Positions 1 to 5,813 of a DNA stretch of 5,813 nt are shown here, piece after piece. The DNA lies in the NCBI GenBank assembly GCA_023392205.1, contig JAEVZN010000321.1:1-5813 (forward strand). Direction: 5' to 3'. This stretch comes from Pseudomonadota bacterium (GTDB taxonomy: Bacteria; Pseudomonadota; Alphaproteobacteria; Rhizobiales; Xanthobacteraceae). Below the pieces are notes generated by a model. The model was not told where the DNA came from, did no database searches, and saw only the letters and a program-made list of their open reading frames with translations. Positions within the stretch are counted from its first letter, which is position 1, and each line of letters opens with the position of its first letter. The position numbers were made by a program, and so were the translations under genes.

Positions 1-1
1 C

Positions 2-403
2 TCCCGGTCCAGCCTCAACGATCTCAATCCGCATGCCCATGCCCTGATCGACGATGTCGGCTTGTCGGGGTTTGCCAATGTGCCGGCCGTCGAATTGCCA
101 TATGGACGCAAGCGCGCGCTGGAAATCGCCACCACGCTGGCACTCGATCCGGAAATGCTGCTGCTTGATGAGCCTACGGCTGGCATGGGTCATGAGGACA
201 TCGACCGGATCGCGGCGCTCATCAAGCGCGTGGCCGCCGATCGGACGGTGCTGATGGTCGAGCACAACCTCTCGGTCGTCTCCAATCTGTCACATACGAT
301 CACGGTGCTGACGCGCGGCAAGATCCTGGCCGAGGGCGATTACGAGACGGTCTCCGCCAATCCCGAGGTGCGCGAAGCCTATATGGGGACCGGCCATGCT
401 TGA
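2..403 (+). CDS. livG: LivG-type ABC transporter ATPase, 5'-truncated by window edge
   Basis: This is the C-terminal 133 residues of a cytoplasmic ATP-binding subunit of a branched-chain-amino-acid-type (HAAT) importer. The frame is open from base 2 with no start in view, so the Walker A and Q-loop regions lie outside the window. Visible motifs, in order, are the ABC signature LPYG (bases 95-106), Walker B LLLDEPTAGM (catalytic Asp and Glu at visible residues 56-57) and the H-loop VEHN (His codon 263-265). The C-terminal stretch ending VREAYMG is typical of the LivG C-terminal extension. The signature is unusual: Pro replaces the Ser of the LSYG normally seen in LivG. A different frame opens with ATG at base 54, but it carries none of these motifs. 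The gene overlaps livF by 8 bp, which points to translational coupling. The family is secure; the substrate is not shown by this subunit. Confidence 0.93.
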   Translation, partial: SRSSLNDLNPHAHALIDDVGLSGFANVPAVELPYGRKRALEIATTLALDPEMLLLDEPTAGMGHEDIDRIAALIKRVAADRTVLMVEHNLSVVSNLSHTITVLTRGKILAEGDYETVSANPEVREAYMGTGHA

Positions 404-1112
404 TCCGCGCACGGCCTTGCTGGCGGTCGAAAATCTCGAAGCCTGGTACGGGGAATCGCACATCCTGCATGGCGTCAATTTCGAGGTGTTTCCGGGTGAG
501 GTCGTCACGCTGCTCGGACGCAACGGCGCCGGCAAGACCACGACGCTGAAATCCATCATGGGGATTGTCGGCAAGCGCACGGGCTCGGTGCGCTTCGAGG
601 GCCGGGAAACGATCGGACTTTCGTCCAACCAGATCGCGCGCGCCGGTCTTGCGCTATGCCCGGAAGAGCGCGGCATTTTTGCAAGCCTGAGCGTGGAGGA
701 AAACCTGCTGCTGCCGCCGGTGGTCAAGCCGGGGGGGCTGACACTCGAGCAGATTTTCACATTGTTTCCGAATCTGAAGGAGCGGCTCGGCTCCAGCCAG
801 GGCACGAAGCTCTCCGGCGGCGAACAGCAGATGCTGGCGATCGCCCGCATTCTGCGCACCGGCGCCAGATTGCTTCTTCTCGACGAGCCGACGGAGGGTC
901 TGGCGCCGGTCATCATCCAGCAGATCGGTCACACCATCCGCACCCTGAAGGAACAGGGCTTCACGATCCTGCTGGTTGAACAAAACTTCCGCTTCGCCGC
1001 CACTGTGGCCGACCGCTATTATGTGATGGAGCACGGACGGGTGGTGGACAAGCTGCTCAGTTCAGAACTCGAAACCAGTCTGGAGAAGCTGCACGACTAT
1101 CTTGGCGTTTAA
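396..1112 (+). CDS. livF: LivF-type ABC transporter ATPase
   Basis: This is a complete 238-residue ATP-binding subunit, the usual length for LivF, expected to pair with LivG on the cytoplasmic side of the LivH/LivM channel. Motifs seen: aromatic A-loop Tyr18; Walker A GRNGAGKT (41-48); the LivF-style Q-loop region PEERGIF (89-95); signature LSGGEQQ (139-145); Walker B LLLLDEPTEGLAP with Asp163 and Glu164; and an H-loop with Gln196 instead of His (VEQN). The Gln is the family norm, as in E. coli LivF, and not a defect. The ATG lies inside the end of livG, 8 bp before its stop ends, with a modest GGGGA ribosome binding site six bases upstream. A run of seven G (731-737) occurs in frame. The next gene, the binding protein, begins 40 bp downstream with its own strong ribosome binding site. 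Confidence 0.96.
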   Translation: MLDPRTALLAVENLEAWYGESHILHGVNFEVFPGEVVTLLGRNGAGKTTTLKSIMGIVGKRTGSVRFEGRETIGLSSNQIARAGLALCPEERGIFASLSVEENLLLPPVVKPGGLTLEQIFTLFPNLKERLGSSQGTKLSGGEQQMLAIARILRTGARLLLLDEPTEGLAPVIIQQIGHTIRTLKEQGFTILLVEQNFRFAATVADRYYVMEHGRVVDKLLSSELETSLEKLHDYLGV

Positions 1113-1140
1113 GTTGCCCGCGAAAAGGCATCGGCAAAGA

Positions 1141-1146
1141 AGGAGG
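1141..1146 (+). promoter_or_regulatory. Strong Shine-Dalgarno site of the binding-protein gene
   Basis: AGGAGG lies six bases before the ATG at 1153. It fixes that ATG as the start, instead of an in-frame TTG at 1102 that lies inside livF. This is the strongest well-spaced ribosome binding site in the window, consistent with binding proteins being made in excess over the membrane subunits. Confidence 0.85.
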
Positions 1147-1152
1147 AATCAC

Positions 1153-2364
1153 ATGAAGCGTCTTGTCGGACTGGCCGCATTGAGTGCGGCGCTCGCATGC
1201 GGCACTGCGCATGCGCAATATACGGACGGCGTCATCAAGATCGGTGTGATGAACGACATGTCCGGTACCTATTCCGATCTGTCGGGGCAGGGCTCGGTCA
1301 TTGCCGCGCGCATGGCGGTGGAGGATTTCGGCGCTGCCGCCAAGGGCATGAAGGTGGAAATCCTCGGTGCCGATCACCAGAACAAGCCGGATATCGGCTC
1401 GAACGTGGTGCGCACCTGGATCGACGTCGACAAGGTCGACGTGATTGTCGACGTTCCAACGTCGTCGGTCGCGCTCGCCGTCAACCAGATCGTCAAGGAC
1501 AAGAACAAGGTGTTTCTGGTGTCGGGCGCGGCGTCTTCCGACCTGACCGGCAAGGCCTGTACGCCCAACACGGTGCACTGGACCTATGACACCTGGGCGC
1601 TGGCTAACGGCACCGGCAACGCCATCGTGAAGACCGGCGGCGATTCCTGGTTCTTTCTAACCGCGGATTACGCCTTCGGGCATGCGCTGGAGCGCGACAC
1701 CGCCGCTGTGGTGGAGCAGAATGGCGGCAAGGTCGTCGGCCGCGTGCGGCATCCGTTCCCCGGTCAGGATTTCTCGTCCTTCCTGCTGCAGGCACAGGCC
1801 TCGAAGGCGAAGATCGTCGGCCTCGCCAATGCCGGCGCCGATACCATCAACTCGATCAAGCAGGCGTCTGAATTCGGCATCGTGCAGGGCGGGCAAAATC
1901 TCGCGGCCTTGCTCGCCTTCATTACCGATGTGCATGCGCTGAGCCTGAAAACGGCACAGGGCCTGATCATGACGGAGGCCTGGTACTGGGACCTGAACGA
2001 CAATAACCGTGAATTCGCCAAGAAGTTCGCGCCGCAATTCAAGGGCGTGCATCCCACCATGGTGCATGCCGGGGTGTATTCGGCCGTCACGCATTATCTG
2101 AAGGCTGTCGAAGCCCTGAAATCCGATGCCGATGGTGCGGCCGTCGTCAAGAAGATGAAAGAGATGCCGACAGACGACAAGCTGTTCGGCAAGGGCGAGG
2201 TGCGTGCCGACGGCCGCAAGATCCACCCCATGTATCTGTTCGAGGTGAAGAAGCCCGAGGAATCCAAAGGGCCGTGGGATTACTACAAGGTGCGTGCGAC
2301 CATCCCCGCCGATCAGGCCTTCCGCCCACTGAAGGACGGCGGCTGCCCGCTGGTGACGAACTGA
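1153..2364 (+). CDS. Periplasmic substrate-binding protein of HAAT-type ABC importer
   Basis: This 403-residue protein is a type I periplasmic-binding-fold receptor (Leu/Ile/Val-binding-protein-like). It should bind a small ligand in the periplasm and present it to LivH/LivM. The start at 1153 gives a classic signal peptide: Lys-Arg at 2-3, a hydrophobic core at 4-15 and a likely signal peptidase I site after Ala-His-Ala (residue 21). The mature protein opens with a first beta strand, VIKIGVMNDMSG (27-38), as in LivK-like proteins, followed by HQNKPDIG (75-82). Two cysteines remain after cleavage (136 and 398) and could form a disulfide joining the first lobe to the C-terminus; this is inference. 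It is somewhat longer than E. coli LivK and resembles the SBP-like branch often found in alphaproteobacteria beside catabolic genes. It lies between ATPase and permease genes of the same importer. Ligand unknown; the sequence alone does not separate amino acids from aromatic or other acids. Confidence 0.93.
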   Translation: MKRLVGLAALSAALACGTAHAQYTDGVIKIGVMNDMSGTYSDLSGQGSVIAARMAVEDFGAAAKGMKVEILGADHQNKPDIGSNVVRTWIDVDKVDVIVDVPTSSVALAVNQIVKDKNKVFLVSGAASSDLTGKACTPNTVHWTYDTWALANGTGNAIVKTGGDSWFFLTADYAFGHALERDTAAVVEQNGGKVVGRVRHPFPGQDFSSFLLQAQASKAKIVGLANAGADTINSIKQASEFGIVQGGQNLAALLAFITDVHALSLKTAQGLIMTEAWYWDLNDNNREFAKKFAPQFKGVHPTMVHAGVYSAVTHYLKAVEALKSDADGAAVVKKMKEMPTDDKLFGKGEVRADGRKIHPMYLFEVKKPEESKGPWDYYKVRATIPADQAFRPLKDGGCPLVTN

Positions 2365-2380
2365 ACGTAGGTCTGCCTAT

Positions 2381-2403
2381 CCCTTCCCCTGAATGGGGGA
2401 GGG
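2381..2403 (+). repeat. G/C-rich hairpin just after the binding-protein gene
   Basis: Bases 2381-2389 (CCCTTCCCC) pair with 2395-2403 (GGGGGAGGG), giving a 9-bp stem with one T-G wobble and a 5-base loop, starting 16 bases after the binding-protein stop codon. No T-run follows, so it is not a standard intrinsic terminator. It could protect the 3' end of the upstream message, weaken read-through into livH, or be one half of a dispersed intergenic repeat together with the larger inverted repeat downstream. Confidence 0.65.
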
Positions 2404-2421
2404 TGACGAGCGAATGCGGGC

Positions 2422-2469
2422 CGGGTGGGGGTCTAACGAAATGCGATCGATGCCGCTGACCCCCACCCG
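2422..2469 (+). repeat. 12-bp perfect inverted repeat with 24-base loop
   Basis: The arm CGGGTGGGGGTC at 2422-2433 is matched exactly by its reverse complement at 2458-2469, with a 24-base spacer that includes the palindrome ATCGAT. With the hairpin at 2381-2403 it makes a compact G/C-rich block that fills much of the gap between the binding-protein and permease genes. The make-up (a CCCTTCCCC-type hairpin followed by GGGTGGGGGTC arms) looks like a short dispersed palindromic element of the kind found between genes in Bradyrhizobium-like genomes. Only this one copy is seen here, so its repeat status is inference. Confidence 0.7.
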
Positions 2470-2509
2470 ATTTGCTTCGCTGCACTTGCGAATCGACCTC
2501 GCCCTTGCA

Positions 2510-2517
2510 GGAGGAGG
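2510..2517 (+). promoter_or_regulatory. Shine-Dalgarno-like block set unusually far from livH start
   Basis: GGAGGAGG lies 24 bases before the livH ATG at 2542, too far for normal initiation. No ATG, GTG or TTG lies 5-12 bases after it, and the livH frame has a TAA at 2518-2520, so livH cannot begin closer to it. It may be a chance purine run, a standby ribosome site, or the relic of an earlier start. Confidence 0.4.
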
Positions 2518-2541
2518 TAAAGTCTCGCGGATCGCTACATC

Positions 2542-3429
2542 ATGATCGAAATTTTCGGCATTCCATCACAGGCATTGTTCGGCCAGTTGCTACTCGGGCT
2601 GATCAACGGCTCGTTCTATGCGCTGCTCAGCCTCGGGCTGGCGGTGATCTTCGGGATGCTCAACATCATCAATTTCACGCACGGCGCCCAATACATGATG
2701 GGTGCCTTCGCGGCCTATTTCCTGCTCCAGTATTTCGGCATCAATTATTTCCTGGCGCTCCTTGTGGCGCCGATTCTGGTCGGAATCACCGGGGTCATCA
2801 TCGAGCGCTTCCTGCTGCGCCATCTCTATCACCTCGATCACCTGTATGGCCTGCTGCTGACCTTCGGTCTTGCGCTCATCATCCAGGGGCTGTTCCGGCA
2901 GCAATACGGTTCGTCGGGTCTGCCCTATCAGGTGCCCGACATTCTGCGGGGGGGACAGAATCTCGGCTTTATGTTCCTGCCCAATTACCGCGCCTGGGTA
3001 GTGGTGTTCTCACTCGTCGTCTGTCTGGCCACCTGGTTCGTGATCGAGCGCACGCGGCTCGGCGCCTATCTGCGCGCGGCCACGGAGAATCCGACACTGG
3101 TGCGCGCCTTCGGCATCAATGTGCCGCTGATGATCACGCTCACCTACGGCTTCGGCGTCGGACTAGCTGCCCTCGCGGGCGTGATGGCGGCGCCAATCTA
3201 CAGCGTCAATCCACTGATGGGTGCCGACATCATCATCGTGGTCTTCGCCGTGGTCGTGATCGGCGGCATGGGCTCGATCATGGGCGCCATTGTCACCGGG
3301 TTCGCGTTGGGTGTTGTCGAGGGGCTTACCAAGGTATTTTTTCCGGAAGCCTCGAACACCGTGATCTTTGTGATCATGGCGATCGTGCTGCTGATCCGCC
3401 CTGCCGGCCTGTTCGGACGGACGGCGTGA
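2542..3429 (+). CDS. livH: LivH-type ABC transporter permease
   Basis: This 295-residue inner-membrane permease has a typical LivH length. The N-terminal family hallmark is clear: a first membrane segment (about 11-36) running into GMLNIINFTHG (38-48). Further hydrophobic segments lie at about 51-64, 67-88, 101-118, 150-168, 195-219, 228-256 and 273-287. The cytoplasmic coupling loop that contacts the ATPases is RTRLGAYLRAATENP (170-184), with GINV after it, and the glycine-rich VVVIGGMGSIMGAIVTG (237-253) is a conserved permease motif. The ATG at 2542 is the only usable start before the upstream in-frame TAA at 2518, although its ribosome binding site is weak. The stop codon is separated from the livM start by one base, so the two permeases are probably translated together to form the heterodimeric channel. 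A seven-G run (2948-2954) lies in frame. Confidence 0.95.
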   Translation: MIEIFGIPSQALFGQLLLGLINGSFYALLSLGLAVIFGMLNIINFTHGAQYMMGAFAAYFLLQYFGINYFLALLVAPILVGITGVIIERFLLRHLYHLDHLYGLLLTFGLALIIQGLFRQQYGSSGLPYQVPDILRGGQNLGFMFLPNYRAWVVVFSLVVCLATWFVIERTRLGAYLRAATENPTLVRAFGINVPLMITLTYGFGVGLAALAGVMAAPIYSVNPLMGADIIIVVFAVVVIGGMGSIMGAIVTGFALGVVEGLTKVFFPEASNTVIFVIMAIVLLIRPAGLFGRTA

Positions 3430-3430
3430 C

Positions 3431-4402
3431 ATGACGCAGAACGCCATTACCGCACCGGGCGCCCCCGCTGTCTCCGAGACCTCGCGCAGCGAGATGATCG
3501 GATTTGTCCTGATGACGGCGTTCGTCATCGCCGCACCGCTCTTCATCTACCCGGTTTTGATGATGAAGATCCTGTGCTTTGCGCTGTTTGCCTGCGCCTT
3601 CAACCTTTTGATCGGCTATGTCGGGCTGTTGTCCTTCGGCCATGCGCTCTATTTTGGCTGGGCGAGCTATGTTTCGGCCTATGTAGCCAAGACCTTTGGC
3701 TTCACGCCGGAGCTTGCGATCCTTGCCGGCACCGCGACCGGAGCGGTACTCGGTCTGGTCGCGGGGGCGCTGGCAATCCGCCGTCAGGGCATCTATTTCG
3801 CGATGATCACCCTAGCGCTGGCACAGATGATGTATTTCTTCGCGCTGCAGGCTCCCTTTACCGGCGGTGAGGACGGCATCCAGTCTGTGCCGCGCGGGCA
3901 TCTGTTCGGCATCATCGACCTCAATAATCCGACGGCGATGTATGCGACAGTCGCCGTGGTGTTTCTCGGCGGATTCCTGCTCATCTACCGGATCATCCAT
4001 TCGCCCTTCGGCGAGGTGCTGAAAGCGATCCGCGAGAACGAGCCGCGTGCCATTTCGCTCGGCTACAAGACCGAGCGCTACAAACTGCTGGCCTTCGTCC
4101 TGTCGGCGGCACTGGCGGGCATGGCCGGGGGCACCAAGGCGCTGGTGGTGCAACTGGCTTCGCTCACCGACGTGCATTGGACCATGTCGGGGGAGGTGGT
4201 GCTGATGACGCTGGTCGGCGGTCTCGGGACGGTATTCGGGCCGGTGGTCGGCGCATTCGTCATCATTGCCATGCAAAATTATTTCGCCGAATTCGGGCAA
4301 TGGGTCACTATCATCCAGGGCGTGATCTTCGTCGTTTGCGTGCTGCTGTTCCGGCGCGGTATTGTGGGCGAGATCGCAGGCCTGCTGCGCATCCGTCTCT
4401 GA
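3431..4402 (+). CDS. livM: LivM-type ABC transporter permease
   Basis: This 323-residue protein is the second inner-membrane permease, expected to form a heterodimer with LivH. A hydrophilic N-terminal tail of about 22 residues precedes the membrane segments at about 23-45 and 47-65. The LivM hallmark GYVGLLSFGHALYFG (62-76) follows. TGGEDGI (144-150) is a conserved LivM loop motif, SPFGEVLKAIRENEPRA (191-207) is the coupling loop toward the ATPases, and LMTLVGGLGTVFGPVVGA (258-275) matches the conserved C-terminal permease motif. The ATG lies one base after the livH stop, so translation is probably coupled. The protein ends in a short basic tail (LLRIRL). The product is as expected for the family in length and motifs; the substrate cannot be read from it. 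Confidence 0.95.
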   Translation: MTQNAITAPGAPAVSETSRSEMIGFVLMTAFVIAAPLFIYPVLMMKILCFALFACAFNLLIGYVGLLSFGHALYFGWASYVSAYVAKTFGFTPELAILAGTATGAVLGLVAGALAIRRQGIYFAMITLALAQMMYFFALQAPFTGGEDGIQSVPRGHLFGIIDLNNPTAMYATVAVVFLGGFLLIYRIIHSPFGEVLKAIRENEPRAISLGYKTERYKLLAFVLSAALAGMAGGTKALVVQLASLTDVHWTMSGEVVLMTLVGGLGTVFGPVVGAFVIIAMQNYFAEFGQWVTIIQGVIFVVCVLLFRRGIVGEIAGLLRIRL

Positions 4403-4415
4403 GGATTCCCATCAC

Positions 4416-5516
4416 ATGAGTGCATTGTTTCAGCCGCTCCGGCTGGCCGGATTTGAATTGCCCAATCGCATCGTGGTGTCGCCCATGTGCCAGTATTCGG
4501 CCGACGATGGTTGCGCCAATGACTGGCACACCACGCATCTGGGCATGCTGGCCAATTCCGGGGCCGCCATGGTGGTGGTCGAGGCCACCGGCGTCTCGCG
4601 GCATGGCCGCATCACGCATGGCTGCATGGGGCTTTATTCCGACCGTAACGAAGCGGCGCTTGATCGTGTCATCGATCATTGCCGGCGGATCGGAACGGCG
4701 AAATTCGGGATACAGCTCGCCCATGCCGGCCGCAAGGGATCGGCGCAACGCCCCTGGGAGGGCGGTGGTGCTCTGCCGGACGGTGACGATCCGTGGCGGA
4801 CGCTCAATCCATCGCCGTTGCCTTTCGGGTCGAACTGGCATGTGCCACAGGAAATGTCCGAGGGCGACATCGCACAGGTCCGCGAGGATTTCGTGCGTGC
4901 GGCCGAGCGCGCCGTGCGGATAGGCTTCGATGCCATCGAATTGCATTTCGCCCATGGTTATCTGTTGCACGCGTTTTTCTCCCCGGTCTCCAACCAGCGC
5001 AAGGATGCCTATGGCGGATCGCTGGAAAACCGCATCCGGTTTCTGCGCGAGGTGGCACAGGCCGTGCGTGCGGTGGTGCCGCAGCACATCGCGCTGGCTG
5101 CACGTGTCACCGCGAGCGACTGGGTTGAGGGCGGGGTGACTGCGGAGGACGCGGTCGCGCTGGCCAAGGCGCTGAAGGCCGACGGCCTGGACTATCTCTG
5201 TGTCTCTTCGGGCGGTCTCACTGCCGAAGCGCGCAACCCGGTTGCGCCGGGCTACAACGTCGACCTCGCTGCGCAAGTCCGCAAGGGGGCCGATATTCCT
5301 GTGCGGGTGGTGGGCTTGATCGTCGATCCGGCGCAGGCCGATGCGATTATCGCAGAAGGCAAGGCGGATATGGTCGCGCTGGGACGTGCGATGCTCGACA
5401 ATCCGCGATGGGGCTGGCAGGCGGCCCGGGCCCTTGGCGGAGAGGTCGCTCGCGCGCCGCAATACCAGCGCGCCGGTCCGAAGATGTGGCCGGGGCGGGC
5501 TGTGCTGAAGACTTAG
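4416..5516 (+). CDS. Old-yellow-enzyme family NADH:flavin oxidoreductase, YqjM-like
   Basis: This 366-residue FMN-dependent TIM-barrel enzyme is likely cytoplasmic and should reduce the C=C bond of alpha,beta-unsaturated carbonyl compounds using NAD(P)H. The start at 4416 follows GAGGA (4401-4405) and gives the usual N-terminus, LFQPLRLAGFELPNRI; an in-frame GTG at 4362 lies inside livM and is not needed. Class III (YqjM-like) marks are SPMCQYS with Cys25 and Tyr27 near the flavin, Gln100 with HAGRKG (103-108), the substrate-binding pair His177/His180 in ELHFAHGYLLH, SNQRKDAYGGSLENR (192-206), and a phosphate-binding end region around VALGRAMLDNPRW. A C-terminal PQYQRA resembles the part of YqjM that reaches into the partner subunit. 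It starts 13 bp after livM, so it is probably co-transcribed and may act on the imported compound or its product. Natural substrate unknown. Confidence 0.92.
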   Translation: MSALFQPLRLAGFELPNRIVVSPMCQYSADDGCANDWHTTHLGMLANSGAAMVVVEATGVSRHGRITHGCMGLYSDRNEAALDRVIDHCRRIGTAKFGIQLAHAGRKGSAQRPWEGGGALPDGDDPWRTLNPSPLPFGSNWHVPQEMSEGDIAQVREDFVRAAERAVRIGFDAIELHFAHGYLLHAFFSPVSNQRKDAYGGSLENRIRFLREVAQAVRAVVPQHIALAARVTASDWVEGGVTAEDAVALAKALKADGLDYLCVSSGGLTAEARNPVAPGYNVDLAAQVRKGADIPVRVVGLIVDPAQADAIIAEGKADMVALGRAMLDNPRWGWQAARALGGEVARAPQYQRAGPKMWPGRAVLKT

Positions 5517-5813
5517 GGAATTCGGGAACGCCGCAGCGATCCGGTGCTCGCCGCCTCGATCTGGTCCGGCCGGGGCTCATAGCCATAGCGGCGCGCCAAA
5601 GCGGCCGGATCGGTGCCCAGCCAGTAGCGCAAGCGCAAATCCCACATCTGCCAGATCGTTTTCCACAGACCGTCGCGGTCCCAGCGCCGGCCCGATGTCG
5701 TCACCCGCGACGAAACGCAGATCGGCGCGGTGATCCTTTTCAGGCGTTTCGACAGCTCGATATCTTCCATCAGCGGGATATCGGCAAACCCGCCAAGGCG
5801 AAAGAATGTCTCG
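5513..5813 (-). CDS. Family-2 glycosyltransferase (TIGR04283-like), C-terminal part only
   Basis: This is the last 99 residues of a gene reading leftward from beyond the window. The visible protein begins ETFFRLGGFADIPLMEDIEL, and the acidic MEDIELS segment matches the conserved late motif of GT-A-fold family-2 transferases (GGF...MEDIELSRRLRR pattern). It is followed by VTTSGRRW and by WDLRLRYWLGTDPAALARRYG, a tail recalled from the TIGR04283 group of transferases often found beside radical-SAM/selenodomain proteins. The ATG at 5768-5770 is internal, because the motif runs through it; the true start is outside the window. The stop (TAA at 5515-5513) overlaps the TAG of the oxidoreductase, so the two genes converge with no terminator space. 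Donor and acceptor sugars cannot be told from this fragment, and it is probably unrelated to the importer. Confidence 0.82.
   Translation of the reverse strand, partial: ETFFRLGGFADIPLMEDIELSKRLKRITAPICVSSRVTTSGRRWDRDGLWKTIWQMWDLRLRYWLGTDPAALARRYGYEPRPDQIEAASTGSLRRSRIP

Noticed and set aside
54..254. Plus-strand open frame starting with ATG at the left edge
   Set aside because: It is a shifted frame of the LivG coding region; the signature, Walker B and H-loop motifs are all in the frame open from base 2.
1102..1152. Upstream TTG start extending the binding protein by 17 residues
   Set aside because: It would lie inside the end of livF and place a basic tail before the signal peptide. The ATG at 1153 has AGGAGG six bases upstream and gives a normal signal peptide.
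1189..1200. Possible lipoprotein signal (Cys16 in the binding-protein signal peptide)
   Set aside because: The residues before Cys16 are Ala-Leu-Ala, a poor lipobox, while Ala-His-Ala at 19-21 is a good signal peptidase I site and the mature fold begins soon after.
2381..2403. Intrinsic terminator after the binding-protein gene
   Set aside because: The stem is good, but no T-run follows, and the permease genes needed for the same importer come next on the same strand.
2472..3434. Open frame of 320 codons on the plus strand overlapping livH in another frame
   Set aside because: The translation is Arg/Ala/His-rich with no membrane segments, whereas the 2542 frame gives a complete LivH with all family motifs.
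4362..4415. Upstream GTG start extending the oxidoreductase into livM
   Set aside because: The extra 18 residues are not part of the family; the ATG at 4416 gives the standard N-terminus and has GAGGA upstream.
4311..5462. Long open frame (383 codons) on the minus strand opposite the oxidoreductase
   Set aside because: It lies antisense to a gene with clear catalytic motifs. Its own translation is rich in Arg/His with no recognisable domain, as expected for the mirror frame of GC-rich coding DNA.

Overview
The window holds most of one operon on the plus strand and the 3' end of a gene facing it on the minus strand. The operon encodes a branched-chain-amino-acid-type (HAAT/Liv family) ABC importer followed by an old-yellow-enzyme flavin oxidoreductase. 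The high GC content, the Liv-type operon with a long periplasmic binding protein, and the G/C-rich inverted repeat between genes suggest an alphaproteobacterium, probably a Hyphomicrobiales/Bradyrhizobium-Rhodopseudomonas-like organism. That placement rests on general likeness, not on a database search.

Layout. Positions 2-403 hold the C-terminal part of a LivG-type ATPase whose start lies left of the window. Positions 396-1112 hold a complete LivF-type ATPase that overlaps livG by 8 bp. Positions 1153-2364 hold a periplasmic substrate-binding protein with a good ribosome binding site and a signal peptide. Positions 2365-2541 are a 177-bp gap with two G/C-rich inverted repeats and a Shine-Dalgarno-like block. 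Positions 2542-3429 (LivH) and 3431-4402 (LivM) are the two permeases, separated by one base. Positions 4416-5516 hold a YqjM-like (class III) old yellow enzyme. On the minus strand, 5513-5813 is the C-terminal end of a family-2 glycosyltransferase resembling the TIGR04283 group; its stop codon overlaps that of the oxidoreductase.

How the parts work together. The binding protein captures a small organic ligand in the periplasm and delivers it to the LivH/LivM channel, and the LivG/LivF pair drives uptake with ATP. The five genes provide all component types of a HAAT importer, although livG is cut by the window edge. The ene-reductase at the end of the operon suggests that the imported compound, or a product of it, has an activated C=C bond, so the substrate may be an aromatic-derived or unsaturated acid instead of an amino acid. 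This is inference from gene order only.

No clearly new system is visible. The points most worth a second look are the non-canonical LivG signature motif (LPYG), which would fall in the same composite ATP site as the LivF Gln H-loop; the inverted-repeat element inside the operon; and the link between transporter and ene-reductase.
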